A program made the translations under genes and the position numbers. This document shows positions 46,259 through 58,060 of a DNA stretch of 64,000 nucleotides, one piece after another; the first letter of the stretch is position 1, and the number at the start of each line of letters is the position of its first letter. Under the pieces are notes generated by a model. The model worked only from the letters and a program-made list of their open reading frames with translations, ran no database searches and was not told where the DNA came from. Source of the DNA: Simmondsia chinensis (lineage: Eukaryota; Streptophyta; Magnoliopsida; Caryophyllales; Simmondsiaceae); NCBI GenBank assembly GCA_018398585.1, contig JAGTTD010000013.1, positions 7,474,492 through 7,538,491 of the forward strand. The letters are read 5' to 3'.

Positions 46259-46900
46259 AATATATACTAGTTTAAGGAGGCATTTCTCTCTCTCAAAAAA
46301 CTAACTCATCCAAAAGCTTAAGTTGATAGAGAAGACTCAATATTAGTTTTATACTCTAACATACCCCTCAAGCAAATGCTCATTGGACTTGAAGTGTAGA
46401 TATTACACATGTTTATATCATGTCTTATGCTTAAATTATGTTCATATTGAAAGTGCGGGTTGTTGTGATTCGAACTCGTGAACTTTTGGTCAACATGGCT
46501 TTGATACTATGTCAAAAAATCATCTTTTTTAAAAGCTTAAGCTGATGGTAAAGGCCCGAGATCGGTTTTATACTCTAACACTCTACTCTCCACCTTCCCT
46601 GCTCTTGCGGTCATTCTAGGGCTCCGCTTCAATGGGTGCGCCGGCTTGTACTGAGAGTTTTCTCGATAAAAATTCTACTCTCCACCGTACCCATTTGAAA
46701 AGAAATATTGAACTAGCATTAAATTAAAAGTTGTTAATTTTATTTAATGATATAATATAAAAATATCAAATTCTAGTGAAAATATATAATTGATTATTGT
46801 TTAACCTAATATATATAATCTTAAATCCATTGACAAAAAATATTAAATGTGGACCCACTTCTGATTTTCAAAAGCCATCACGCTGACCACATCCAAATAC
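46259..46900. other. Spacer with repeated aaaagcttaag motif
   Basis: Upstream of the ERF gene. Direct repeats ccaaaagcttaagttgatag (about 46310) and aaaagcttaagctgatgg (about 46530) bracket about 220 bp, a pattern seen in some plant repeats. No coding region. Confidence 0.45.
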
Positions 46901-46958
46901 ATTGGACTTGCATTGCAAAGCTCTCATAGTCTTCTTGCTCGTGCATGGAAGCTTCCTT

Positions 46959-47067
46959 TTGACCACGAAGACCCATTTTCATCCACAGAATATTCCACGT
47001 GGCAAAATCTTGGCCATCTATTTTTCCAAGCTAGTGCAATTTTTGATTCCTCCATGCACTATAAATA
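46959..47067 (+). promoter_or_regulatory. ERF promoter: W-box, G-box, TATA
   Basis: A W-box ttgacc lies at 46959-46964, a G-box cacgtg within ccacgtgg at 46996-47001 and a TATA box tataaata at 47060-47067, about 63 bp before the start codon. W-boxes bind WRKY and G-boxes bind bZIP/bHLH factors. Both are common in stress- and jasmonate-responsive ERF promoters, but function here is inferred. Confidence 0.65.
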
Positions 47068-47129
47068 GTCCATCTCACCAAGTCTTGGTCATGACATGCA
47101 AACACAAACACAAAAGATAAAAAAGCAAT

Positions 47130-47522
47130 ATGGATGATGACACAAGGGGAAAATTGGAGGACATCAAGGATGGAGGTGGAGAGGTTAAGTATCGCGGTGT
47201 TCGGAAGAGGCCATGGGGAAAGTACGCAGCTGAGATACGAGACTCAGCTAGGCAAGGAGCTAGAGTTTGGCTGGGAACGTTCAATACAGCCGAGGAGGCA
47301 GCTAGGGCTTACGACAGAGCCGCCTATACTATGCGCGGTCACCTGGCCATCCTTAATTTCCCTCATGAGTATAATTTGCCTGGTGGAAGTGGTGCTCGTT
47401 ATGGTAGCGGTTCGTCATCTTCTTCGTCTTCGTCAAGGCAAGTTGTTGAGTTTGAATGCTTGGATGATGAGGTGTTAGAGGAGCTCCTTGGTTATGAGGA
47501 GAAAAGGGGCAAGAACAAGTGA
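47130..47522 (+). CDS. Small ERF transcription factor, AP2 domain plus EDLL
   Basis: Nuclear DNA-binding activator of 130 residues, single exon. The AP2/ERF domain spans residues 20-78: [18 protein letters not shown] with Ala14 and Asp19 of the ERF subclass, then [18 protein letters not shown] and [12 protein letters not shown] domains bind GCC-type boxes in defence and hormone genes. After a serine run (95-102) comes an acidic EDLL-type activation motif, [17 protein letters not shown] (107-123). Size and this C-terminus match group IX small ERFs such as Arabidopsis ERF95-ERF98. Which one is orthologous cannot be told from sequence alone. The start is the first ATG after the TATA box, 63 bp downstream. 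The frame is intact and AP2 residues are conserved, so it is likely functional. It is the only intact host gene in the window. Confidence 0.95.
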   Translation: MDDDTRGKLEDIKDGGGEVKYRGVRKRPWGKYAAEIRDSARQGARVWLGTFNTAEEAARAYDRAAYTMRGHLAILNFPHEYNLPGGSGARYGSGSSSSSSSSRQVVEFECLDDEVLEELLGYEEKRGKNK

Positions 47523-48079
47523 TAATTGAGTGCATATATACCTAAATGCCAATGCTCTTTCTCTTGACTTCTTCAAGCTAGCATTTACACTTCTTACTAT
47601 GTGAGATTAATCACTACATTAATCTTATTCGAATGATCTTCGTCGTACTATCATGTATAGCTAATAGGGTGTGATCCTGGTTTCACATTCTCTCCATTTC
47701 TGAGACCTCTTATATAATGATGAATTAATCAGAACTTGAATGGCAAATGGCTCGTTAATTAATAGCAATTATACTGTTTTATTGGTTTGTATATTACATT
47801 TTTTTTTTTTTTAATATGGTAGCATCTAGTAGTTCATACTCATTTATAATTAAGTATCGATGCTTTCAAATACTTCTTGATGCACTCTACACAAGTGCAG
47901 GTTATTTTTTGACAAGGTGTGGTGTTTTTTTTTTTTTTTTTTTTTTCCCTTCGGGGTTGAGTGGTGAATTAGGGTTTCGATCGCATAACCACAATCTCAA
48001 ATGCTAAATTTTCTATCTCAATGCATTGATAGTGTGTTTTTGATCTTTCACATGATGGTGTTTTTTGAATGCGTATATT
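47523..48079. other. ERF 3' flank
   Basis: Likely 3' UTR and downstream sequence. No clear second gene. T runs at about 47800-47812 and 47926-47946. Confidence 0.5.
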
Positions 48080-48540
48080 GGTGTGACCTTTTAGAATTGG
48101 GTATGGGGCGAGTAAGCATGTAGGCTTGTACCTGCCCCGTCCCGCCCCATGCCCGCCCTGCATCACCCGCATATCCTTGCCTCATCATACACAGTCTCTT
48201 ATTATATGGTTTAGGATCCCTAATTTTCTAAATTATTGAATTTCCTAATTTTGTGTCTTATTATATGTCTTTACCTTTTTTTGTTTTTTTTGGGGGGGGG
48301 GGGGGGGGGGGGGGGGGGTGTGGTGTATGTACATATTTAACTGGATGCTCTAAGGTGTGTTTAATTATAAATTTAAAATATATAGTGGTGTATATGGGGC
48401 ACGTAATGGGTACTCATTGGACCCTTGGGTAATGGTGCGTATATGGATATAGATTTGTACCCGGTGGAGCGAGTACATGTATTCAGTTCATACCCACGAC
48501 AAATATGAGGCGGGTAACCGATACGAAACTTTTAGGTGGA
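48080..48540. repeat. Dispersed ggg-ta-rich repeat, copy 1
   Basis: Shares gggtaatggtgcg, tatggatatagatttgtac, gagtacatgtattcagttcatacccac (given in parts: gagtacatg, cacaccc-type end) with 50150-50340. Composition of tacccgccc type is common in plant non-autonomous DNA elements. It contains the poly(G) run 48292-48318. Confidence 0.5.
48292..48318. repeat. Poly(G) tract, 27 bases
   Basis: Uninterrupted G run after a T run. Confidence 0.9.
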
Positions 48541-49139
48541 TATGCAAGAACAAGACCTTTGGCGTCCCTTGGGCCATTTTGGACCTAATTACAGTTTCCT
48601 CGAGATTAGCTAGGGATAAAGATTGCACACTAGGGCATACACACACATGAAAAACATAAAGAGATTTACCATCTCCTTCTCCAAGATCCCTAGAAGGACG
48701 GATCATTCCTTCACTGGGTATTTTCAACGACTACCAAGTATAAGACTGCATACTGCATTTCCTAATCCACTCAATTCTTTCATAGAAAAAGCCTAATCTT
48801 CTCATAAACACCCCTTACGTAGGGTAGATGACCCTATTACGAATCAACCTAAGTCTGTTGGCAGCAACCTTAGCTATTATATATCCTAGAGATCACTCTA
48901 CACGGACTTATAGGCCTAAATAGGTTTATGCCGTTTGGTCTTTGGATTAGGGCAATCAAGGTGTATGTAATTTCTCTTAGTACACTTCATCTAAATGAAG
49001 AAATGTGTTCACGAGTCAATGGCTTCCTATCCCACAATATTCCTGTACTTATAGAAAAAAATATGTTAAGAAACCATCAGGACTCGGTGTGTTGTGTGGG
49101 TTCATCTAGAAGATTGTTGTTTTGACCTCTTCATTTGAG
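48541..49139. other. Spacer
   Basis: No gene seen. Short open frames lack known domains. Confidence 0.4.
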
Positions 49140-49826
49140 TTAGGAAATTATTTATTTCAAAATTATTATTGATTTGATATGATTTAGATATGATTACGAT
49201 TTGATTTAGTTAAGATATGATTTAGATTGAGTCTGAATAAATTTGATTTGATTTGATTTAATATTTTGAATTCGTTTAGATTGGGGTAACTCAATTGTAA
49301 ATAGGGCTTAAGGTTGAGGGTTGATAGTGTGAAGAAATGAGAGGAAAAATGCGACGGCTTAAGGGTTTTGTAAAGGACTGCCCATGGGGACAACTTGATA
49401 GGGGGAGAGAGATGTTTTAAGAGATTTTGATCGAGTGATGTCTTGATGAGAGTTTATGTTGCTTCTTCTTTCCAAAGCTAGGTTCTGAGAAGGTTGATGA
49501 CTCAACGTGTAGTAGCTATAATGTCAGAGGATTGGTGGCTCACCGCGTAGCAACTACATTTTGAAAAAGTTGATAATTCGTCGTGCAATAGTTACAATGT
49601 GGGAAAGTTGATGACTTACCATGCAATAGTCACATTGATTATGATGATTATGGTTTTAATTAGAGATTGTAATCCTTAATTTCATAATAGTTGAGACACC
49701 CATTCGGTTCCTGTGGTTTTTTCCTGTAATTGAGAGAATGTTTTCACGTAAATCTTGGTATTGATTATTTCATTATTTTGTTAAATTTCGTTTCTACTTG
49801 TGTTGATTGTGTGTATTCTTCCAACA
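49140..49826 (+). repeat. Probable solo LTR, copy 2
   Basis: Same family and strand as 25600-26265, with the matching minisatellite at about 49480-49640 (ttgatgactcaacg, ctacattttgaaaaagttg) and end ttcttccaaca. The AT-rich start is hard to fix. Confidence 0.65.
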
Positions 49827-50149
49827 ATTTGTTATGCTTGCTTTGAGCCTCATATTATCCTCTGTTAACTTTTTTTTTCCCTAGAACTTAAAGGAAATCA
49901 TTATTCGCACACTGAGCTACTCCCCTAAATTAGTGAGTTCTCTATAGGCTGTTTGAGCTATCTCATTCCTCTCCGTGACCCATTATTCTATATCATTTTT
50001 TTGAGCCTGGATATGGAGAGCATTACTAAGGAAAATATCTACTCGACTTAATTACTCAATTTTGTGTTAAATATTAGAGAAAAATATAATTATCTTTAAA
50101 AAATAATATTAAATAATTAATATAGATAATTATTTGGTACCTACATTAG

Positions 50150-50340
50150 GGCAAGTATAGGCGGGTATGGGATATGGGGCGGTTATTAAAGACCTGCTGG
50201 ATATCCGTGGGTAATGGGGCGAATATGGATATAGGTTTGTACACGCTGAGGCAGTAACGAGTATCCACTTCACACCCATAGTAGGTAATGAGGAGGGTAG
50301 CGTGTATCGGGTGGCGGGTAAGGGTTGGAGGAGGCACCCC
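50150..50340. repeat. Dispersed ggg-ta-rich repeat, copy 2
   Basis: Partner of 48380-48540, same strand: gggtaatggggcgaatatgg and gatataggtttgtacacgc against gggtaatggtgcgtatatgg and gatatagatttgtacccgg. Confidence 0.55.
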
Positions 50341-50538
50341 TTATACTCGCCTCACTCATTGCATCACTATGAAGGGTTAAGGTCTAAGTGGATGAGATGA
50401 AGAAGGAAGGTACAAGGTGCTGGTGCAAAAGGAAAGAAAAAGATGAGCAGGCATTTGAGAGAAGCATATGCTTGAACGACACCAACGATTCCTGAAGATG
50501 ATTATGTTTGCTAAGCTTGCGGAAGGAAACAAAAGAAA

Positions 50539-50683
50539 GTGGCTGGGGTTGTTAGTAATAGGGATGCCAGAGTTGCTTTGGAACTAGTTTACCCCCCATC
50601 TGCTACTAATCCTTTAGTTTCTGGAGATGCTGGCATATACGAGGGACTTGGTGTTAAAGTGGGTCCATCCCGTACATTAGGTG
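50539..50683 (+). pseudogene. Coding-like sequence cut by CACTA, 5' part
   Basis: Open for 48 codons up to the CACTA end (GDAGIYEGLGVKVGPSRTL). The flank on the other side, 57752-58060, is also open. I do not recognise the protein. Composition and setting suggest an old retroelement ORF1-like or host gene fragment. Confidence 0.35.
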
Positions 50684-50699
50684 CACTACTATATAATAA

Positions 50700-51220
50700 C
50701 ACTACGGCAATGGTTCAAAACTGTTATTGGAGACTGAAAACCGTTATTGTAGATCTACAGCAACGGTTTTTGAACCGTTTAATACGCCGCCGTTGTCATA
50801 GCCTATGGTAATGGTTTTTAGGACAACAGCAACGGTTTTTGGCTTCTATATGACAACGGTTATATTTATTTAAAGCAACAGATTTTTTTTTTTTTTTTTT
50901 TTTTTTATAGAAATGCCTATGGCAATGGTTTTTTATGAAATAACATCAGTTTTTAGGTACCTGTTGTAGCGGTTTCTTCTATAATGGCAACAATTGTTAT
51001 GGGTAGTTTTGTTTATTACAACGGTTTTCTCATAGACTATAGCGATTTTGGATACCTTTTACAATAGTTTTTTCTCCTTTGGCAACACTTTTTTACTATC
51101 AAACACAATAGTTTGATAAATCTATTGCAACGATTTTTTTTTCCTATAGCAACGGTTTCTCAACTAATAAGCTAACTATTTGGGAGACCTATTGCAACAG
51201 TTTATTACCTGTAAGAACCA
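50700..51220 (+). repeat. CACTA left subterminal repeats
   Basis: More than ten imperfect copies of ggcaacggttt / agcaacggttt. In En/Spm such arrays are transposase-binding sites. Confidence 0.8.
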
Positions 51221-51989
51221 TTCGATATATGTTTATAATCATGCATTGCAATAAAATTTATGATCCAGTACACCTGTTTCAAACAACAAATATGACAAAC
51301 TTGATATTCCAAACAAGAAATATCCAACTCTATTCATTGACAAAAAATTACTACATACTAATTGTCAATAAAATAACATCCATCAATTCTTACATAAAGC
51401 CAATTAATTTAACACGACAACCTAGCAAAGCACAAAATAGCCTAACACACTCCCTCGTTACTTACAAAATTACTAACGACCTAATTTTTGAGGTTAACTA
51501 CACAATAATAAGAAACTATCATCATCATCATCACCTTCTTCATCATCATCATCATCATCTACTCGCCATGAAAAAACATTAAATCATGAGTACAAAGTTA
51601 AGAGCAACATTTAATAAATGACACATTCCATCTTTACATTGACAACAAGATAATATTCACCAATAAAGTCCAACACAAAACCCAATTTAAAAAACACGAT
51701 TATCCACCAAGGCAAAACATAACGTCATATAAAATTCAATTGTCATCGGCAAATGTATGCACCACATAAAATATGGGCCCCAAGTGTTTACTACCAACCC
51801 CACAGCACTTTATCACAGCAACCGCCAATGCAACTGCCACCACTGACACTTCATCGACCAAAAATTTCTACTACCAACCCTAACTCCCCTCCCTTCACAT
51901 TAATGCTCAAGAGTACCATGAGACTACGCATGCAATAAAAAGAAAACCAAACACAAAAAGTAGTTCAAAATATAACAAATTTATACAAA
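51221..51989. other. CACTA interior, no domain recognised
   Basis: AT-rich. A cat microsatellite lies at about 51520-51560. By position it should carry later transposase exons on the minus strand, but none are readable. Confidence 0.4.
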
Positions 51990-52733
51990 GTTAACTCCCT
52001 TCCCCTCCCTCCCTTGCCCTCACATCGAAGCATTTACTAACAGATGTTTTGGAAGGCCCCCGACCTGAGAGGAAGATAGACAAATAGGTATGCAAGCATA
52101 AAGAATAAAGTATTAAGGCATAAAAGCATAAGAGCAAGAGCAGTAAGAACAAGAGCAAGAACAACAGCCTAAACAACCTAATGGTACATGAAAGTTTGGA
52201 AAAATTTTCACATATGGGATATAATTCCACCTTACCCTCTTCTAATAATTTGTAAAATTTCTTAGCATCCTGAATCATCCCTTCTATGATTCCTTGATCC
52301 GAGTTATAATCACCAGCTATAAGGACAAATGTATCACGTAATAACTCATCGACATAGAAAGGGCAAGATGTATCATCAACATCATCTAACTCATTGTCCC
52401 TATTATTGGAGAAGAAGTATCCCCATGGAAATGTTGATCATAATTTGCTGCAAAATCATCGGCAATCAGATGATCATAGACCTTATTTCTTGTTCCCCAA
52501 AATCTAAAAGCACACTTATTACACGGGCAGCGAAGTTGCCTCTATTTTTCTTTTCCTTGACCTTTAGAAGCAAACTCATTAGTTAAAAATTCATTCAGCC
52601 CCATTTTAAATTCCTCTGTCCGTCTAGGGAGATACATCCAACTATTAGCTGAGGCATCCATACGAGAAGCTATACTGGGCAAGAGGACAATGAAGCATTG
52701 GGATAGAGTATTAATACTTTTTACTAACAACAA
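51990..52733 (-). pseudogene. CACTA transposase N-terminal fragment
   Basis: The minus-strand reading has the transposase-associated region at the N-terminus of plant CACTA transposases: SWMYLPRRTEEFKMGLNEFL (about 52645-52586), then RCPCNKCAFRFWGT with its CPC-KC pair (about 52530-52495), VYDHLIADDF (about 52475) and FHGD. After an acidic linker come DAKKFYKLLEEGKVELYP (about 52270-52215) and FSKLSCTIRLFRL (about 52200-52165). It is open except for a stop near 52545 and a frame change near 52400. The catalytic domain that should follow is absent, replaced by a low-complexity leucine-rich reading. Confidence 0.85.
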
Positions 52734-53228
52734 ATAATTTTAGTATATAAGAATGTAATAGAGTACAATGTAAAAATATGAATTTCAAAGGGGAGGACAA
52801 GAAGAAGATGAGGGACAACCTAGTACCAAATGTGAGAAAGGGTGATCAAACCTAAATTAATACAACTCATATCCATTTTAAAAATCAAAAGCAATGAAAA
52901 TAAAAAGAGATACAACAATCATACATTGATATGTAAATACACGAAAACAAACATAACAAGTATTACTTCATCCATATGGTCAAGAGATGAACTTCTCATG
53001 TAATCATAAATCATTTATCTAAATGGTAAATTCAACAATAAATCACTAAGAAGGAAGTTTTTTACCATGTAAAATATTTTCAAAAGCCTACCATGACCAT
53101 TAATAGAATTTTATTTTGGGTAATAATTAACAAGTATGGCATGAAACCCAAATATCCTCACAAATCAGAACAACAATCACGAACAAAGGCAATTGGAGAG
53201 GGGGGGGGGGGGGGGGGGGGTGGGGAAC
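52734..53228. other. CACTA interior with poly(G) tract
   Basis: AT-rich. A G run of 21 bases at 53200-53220 ends the stretch, just before an LTR start. Confidence 0.5.
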
Positions 53229-53658
53229 TGTCATGATCGTGGGCATTTAAATCAAATATTAGTTGAGTGTGGTTGAGTTAAATGTGTTAGTAATAGTTAG
53301 AAACAAATGGTGCAACAGCAGGGTCGGAATTGGTAGGAAAAATCAGTACTTTTTAAGAGAGAGTTGGGCACAAACCACTACTGTCGGCTAAGAGGGTCAA
53401 GACAGGTCAAATATGGTGGTTGTATGGGTTTGAGGGGCCAAGTAGAAGAGTCTAGGTGCATTGCATTGTTAATAATCTAGATGTAGAATAAATAGCTTAA
53501 ATCTCTTGTAAGAAGGATTCGTTGAATGATAAAGTTTGTGATTTCTCTCTCTCTCTCATCTCTAATATTCCTTCTATTTCTTATCTTCTTTCACTTCTCT
53601 TCTCATCTTACTCTCTCTAAACCAAGGTTATGACTAGAGATAGTTCTCAGTCATAATA
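53229..53658 (+). repeat. LTR nested in CACTA
   Basis: About 430 bp from TGTCATGATCGTGGG to cagtcataata. A TATA-like gaataaatagc lies near 53490 and CT repeats near 53550. A primer site tcggtatcagagc follows at about 53660-53672. No second LTR is visible. Confidence 0.7.
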
Positions 53659-55210
53659 ATCGGTATCAGAGCTTGTGATATTGCTTCCGATTAAGTTGAT
53701 TAAGCTCAATTTGATTGTGTGTGAGCATTGGATCAAGTTGTTGATATTGAGTTCTTGATCATTTGTACTGGGTCACAAAAATGCAATCTAGTGGAGTTTT
53801 GTTATGTCCACAATGCAAGCAACAGATTTAGTACAGATGAGAGTTATGCATAATCTAATCAAGTTGCAAGTTCGATTGAAGAGAGTTGATGTATATTCAA
53901 TGAACAACACCAATGATAGGCCTCCGAATCTAAAGAAATTGGAGGTGCAATGGATGGTATATAAGATCAGCCAAGGGAATTTCTTTGAAGTTTTTTACAT
54001 ATCTAAGCTGTTTTTGATGGGATTGGTTAATGATTCAGCAAGAACACTCAGACAAGAGCTTCCTCAGCTTGTTGTAATACTGAATTATGTCGCTAGGCAA
54101 GCAATTGGCCCTAGAATCAGCTCAATGACTGAGAAATGTTTGGGTGATTTGTGTATGGTCCAGAGCTTGGAAGCTTGGTAGTTTAAAGGGATTCATAATC
54201 AACTTTCAAGAGTAGTATCGTTGAGATCAATTGAAGTTCAATCTGTTCTAACTAGCATTCCATTTGAAATCTTGATAGCAGTAGCACTATGGAAGTTATT
54301 AGTAGCAACTACAACTTTAATTCTATGTGAAGACATACTTTTTCAAATGAATGTGATCAAGGAATTGGTTTCTCCAAGTATTGCAGAAAGGAGATTGAGC
54401 ATTCTAGTGGAACTTCAGCTCCTTAGGCCGCCGTGAGGGAAGTTTGTGATGATGGCTGAAGCTCGAATAAATTGGTATAATTTGAGAAGCGAAGAGGTGA
54501 TGGAGTTTGGAGTAGGATGAGAAAGGGAGTTGTTCTGCCACTCTCACTCGACTGGAACGTGGAGCTTGGCTGCATAGATGCTTCTAGTTCGTGAGAGCTT
54601 CCTTTATGCGTTGGCAAGTGATAACAATGGAAGTGAATAACGATCATGGCGAAATAGCAGGACAACTAGAAGTTAGGGTAAGAGTGATTGGGAAAAGGTG
54701 ACTAAGATCCTATCAAAACTGAGGGTCAGGTCTTTATGTGTTGGGAACTTACAAACAACTGGAAGCTCATTTTCAAGAGCAAAAAGAGCTACTCTCTACA
54801 AAAATTACAGTAGTGGAGCATCAGAAAGATTAGTTCCTTGATATTCAGATTGTGGGCTGAAATCCTTGGTATACAGCTGCTAAATCTGGAACAAGAAATG
54901 CACTTCTATAAAGTGCAAGCTTTGGTCTGCACCATTGGTTACAAGAGGGACATCATCATTTGGAAGATGATATCATTGAGTGTATTCTTGCCCATAACAG
55001 ATGTAAGTGTCCGTTAATTCATGGGAAGGTTGTGTTCACATTCAGGATATAAAATCAAGGTAGTCACCGTGAAATGTGAGGCATGAGAACGTCTTCAATT
55101 CATATCTTGGGCTACTAAGACATCTAAGTTGATTTGGACAGGAATGAAGGGTATCATTGATGCTGGCAATTCCATGAAGAATCGGGTCAATGCAGACCAG
55201 GAATATGAGC
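53659..55210 (+). other. Internal remnant of nested LTR element
   Basis: Primer site and leader are followed by about 1.5 kb with an open frame at 53804-54181 and others, none with a domain I can name. By position it is the interior of the element whose LTR precedes it. Its 3' LTR is missing. Confidence 0.45.
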
Positions 55211-55219
55211 TACAATATT

Positions 55220-56830
55220 ATTTATGCCCATTTCAAGGTAAACTTAAATGAACTTAAGGCAAACTCAATTGCACTTACGCTGCAACACACAAAAATGGAG
55301 AAGTTATTTATGCCCTTTTTAAGTTATTTACCATGAAAATATGCACAAAAATAAATTGAAGTGAACTCAAATGAACTTAAACCGCAACATGAAAACTACA
55401 AAGCTATTCATGTCAATTTTATTTATTTACCATGAAAATACATACAAAATCAAATTAGGGCAAAATTAAATGAACTTAAGCCACAACACACATAAATGGA
55501 GAAGCTATTTACATCCATTTTAAGTTATTTATTACAAAAATATGCACAAAATTAAATTAGGGCAAACTTAAATGAACTTAAACTGCAACATACGAAAATT
55601 ACAAAATTATTCATGTCAATTTTAGGTTATTCACCATGAAAATACACACTAAATCAATTTAGGGCAAACTCAAACGAACTTAAGCTGCAAAACACGAAAA
55701 TGGAGAAGCTATTTATGTAAATTTTAAGTCATTTACCATGAAAATATGTACGAAATCAAATTAAAGCCACCTCAAATGAACTTAAACCATAGCACACAAA
55801 AATTACAAAGCTATTCATGTTAATTTTAGGTTATTTACCATAAAAATACAAACAAAATCAAATTAGGGCAAACTCAAATGAACTTAAGCCTCGACACACA
55901 AAAATGGAGAAGCTATTTATGTCCATTTTAAGTTATTTACCGTGAAAATATGCACGACATCAGATTAAGGCCTACTCAAATGAACTTAAACCGCAACATA
56001 CAAAAATTACAAAGCTATTCATGTCAATTTTAGGTTGTTTACCATGAAAATACATACAAAATCAAATTAGGGCAAACTCAAATGAACTTAAGCTGCAACA
56101 CACAACAATGGAGAAAGCTATTTATGTCCATTTTAAGTTATTTATTACGAAAATATGCACAAAATCAAACTAGGGCAAACTCAAATGAACTTAAGCTGCA
56201 ACATACGAAAATTACAAAACTATTCATGTCAATTTTAGGTTATTCACCATGAAAATACACGCTAAATCAAATTAGGGCAAACTCAAATGAACTTAAGCTG
56301 CAAAACACGAAAATGGAGAAGCTGTTTATGTCCATTTTAAGTTATTTACAGTGAAAATATGCACGACATCAGATTAAGGCCAACTCAAATGAACTTAAAC
56401 CGCAACATACAAAAATTACAAAGCTATTAATGTCAATTTTAGGTTATTTACCATGAAATACATACAAAATCAAATTAGGGCAAACTCAAATGAACTTAAA
56501 CTGCAACACACAACAATGAAGAAGCTATTCATGCCCATTTTAAGTTATTTATTACGAAAATATGCACGAAATCAAACTAAGACAAACTCAAATGAACTTA
56601 AACTACAACATACAAAAATTACAAAACTATTCATGTCAATTTTAGGTTATTCACCATGAAAATACACACTAAATCAAATTAGGGCAAACTCAAATGAATT
56701 TAAGCTGCAAAACACGAAAATGGAGAAGCTGTTTATGTAAATTTTAAGTTATTTGCCATGAAAATATGCATGAAATCGGAATAGGGGAAACTCAAACGAA
56801 CTTGAACCGCAACACTTGAAAATGGAGAAG
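55220..56830. repeat. Tandem array of about 102-bp alternating monomers
   Basis: About 16 monomers, each with caaatgaacttaa and ggcaaactc. Type A (aatggagaagctatttatg, ccattttaagttattta) alternates with type B (aaattacaaagctattcatg, caattttaggttattta), giving a higher-order unit of about 204 bp. Anchors of gaacttaa fall near 55373, 55472, 55573, 55676, 55779, 55881, 55982 and 56083. Confidence 0.92.
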
Positions 56831-57519
56831 ATATTATGTCATTTACCTTAAAAATGGAGAACGAAGAAATGAGTGCAATGAAAATGGAGCACAGCAACAA
56901 GGAGGAGCAAAGCAACGAGGAGAAGCAGAGCGTGTGAACAATGCTGGAGTTGGAAAAATAAAATGCAGCGAGGGAGAGGTTTCACTATGACCTTTTTTTT
57001 AACACTTTCTTTTGAATATTTTTTTGTTATTGAAAATTATGGGGGAAAAATTTTCTAAATTTGGCAGCATATTACTAAAATTTTATTAACCCCCTCTACT
57101 GCTCCCTTGCAATATAATTTGCGATGGGTAAAATCTCATAACTAACAACAAACTATAAATATTGTCATAAATAATGTCCAATTTCATAATTAATTCTTAA
57201 CAACTTATATTTTCCGTCATAATTACCGTACCATTTACCATGATTTTTACTATCTGTCTTAACCAGTTGTCCTAAATAAGTATCAAATCGAGTTAATCAT
57301 CAGGTATCGAACAAGTCGAGTGTTAAGCCACTCGACTCATACTCATTTATTAGTTACATACGTATTATTTTGTACCAAATCGAACTTCAATTAGGGTAAA
57401 AATTGAGGAGATAATAGTTTAAATAGAAAAGAGTACCAAAAATATTTTACAAACAAATTTAAAAAAAAAAGAGCATCTAACTTTTAGAAAAAGTTTAACA
57501 TTGGCGCCATGACATTATA

Positions 57520-57750
57520 TAATGGTTGTAAATCGTTGCAATAAGTGTCATTTAACAAACCGTTGCAACCAACCGTTGTCGTAGGTAATTGTGCTCAATG
57601 GTTACTTTTTTGTTACAAAACTGTTGCCATAGACATCCTTAAGCAGCGGTTCTAGAATCTTTGCAAAACTGTCGCATAAATTTAGCTTTTGTAATGGTTT
57701 TAGAACCATTGCAAAATAACCGTTACCATAGGCCTATTTTATAGTAAATG
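57520..57750 (-). repeat. CACTA right subterminal repeats and end
   Basis: Inverted copies of the subterminal motif (aaccgttgcaa, aaccgttgtcg, aaactgttgcca) run up to the degraded terminus near 57750. Confidence 0.78.
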
Positions 57751-57751
57751 G

Positions 57752-58060
57752 TCACCAATTTCGCATGATATTGATGGGCTCGCTACTAGTGATGAAGTTG
57801 AGGGGGTGCTTGTTGTTAAGGTGGTGCAAGATGCTCATTTGAGTGATAATCTCCAAGCTTATACTGATCAGGAACAAATTAATTGTTTTGTTGATCTTTT
57901 CCCCCTTAAGATGGATCTTGTATACTGTCCTGTGCTGCCCTCTCCCAAGCCTTCTCCCGCCCTACTTACAGCCCGCCAAACTTGGACGCTTGCAATGATA
58001 TTGGGCGTAGGCTATAATGGCCATGACAACGACATTGCATTATCTATTTTGCTCTCTTGA
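57752..58060 (+). pseudogene. Coding-like sequence cut by CACTA, 3' part
   Basis: Open from the transposon edge (SPISHDIDGLATSDEVEG, then VVQDAHLSDNLQAY) to a stop at 58058-58060. No domain recognised. Probably continuous with 50539-50683 before the insertion. Confidence 0.35.

Larger units (their letters stand above)
50684..57750 (-). mobile_element. CACTA (En/Spm) transposon, defective
   Basis: The left end reads CACTACTATATAATAAC. The right end read on the minus strand is a mutated form (catttactataaaat). Dense subterminal copies of a ggcaacggttt motif fill about 50700-51220 and 57520-57745 on opposite strands, as in plant CACTA elements. A minus-strand transposase N-terminal fragment (52733-51990) confirms the class. 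The flanking gtg/gtc triplets are near the expected 3-bp duplication. The catalytic transposase is missing. A nested LTR fragment and a tandem array fill the interior. Confidence 0.85.

Noticed and set aside
51500..51560. CRISPR-like or protein repeat from cat triplets
   Set aside because: A simple trinucleotide microsatellite. CRISPR arrays are not expected in a plant nuclear genome.
55220..56830. CRISPR array
   Set aside because: Units are contiguous, diverged 102-bp monomers without unique spacers.
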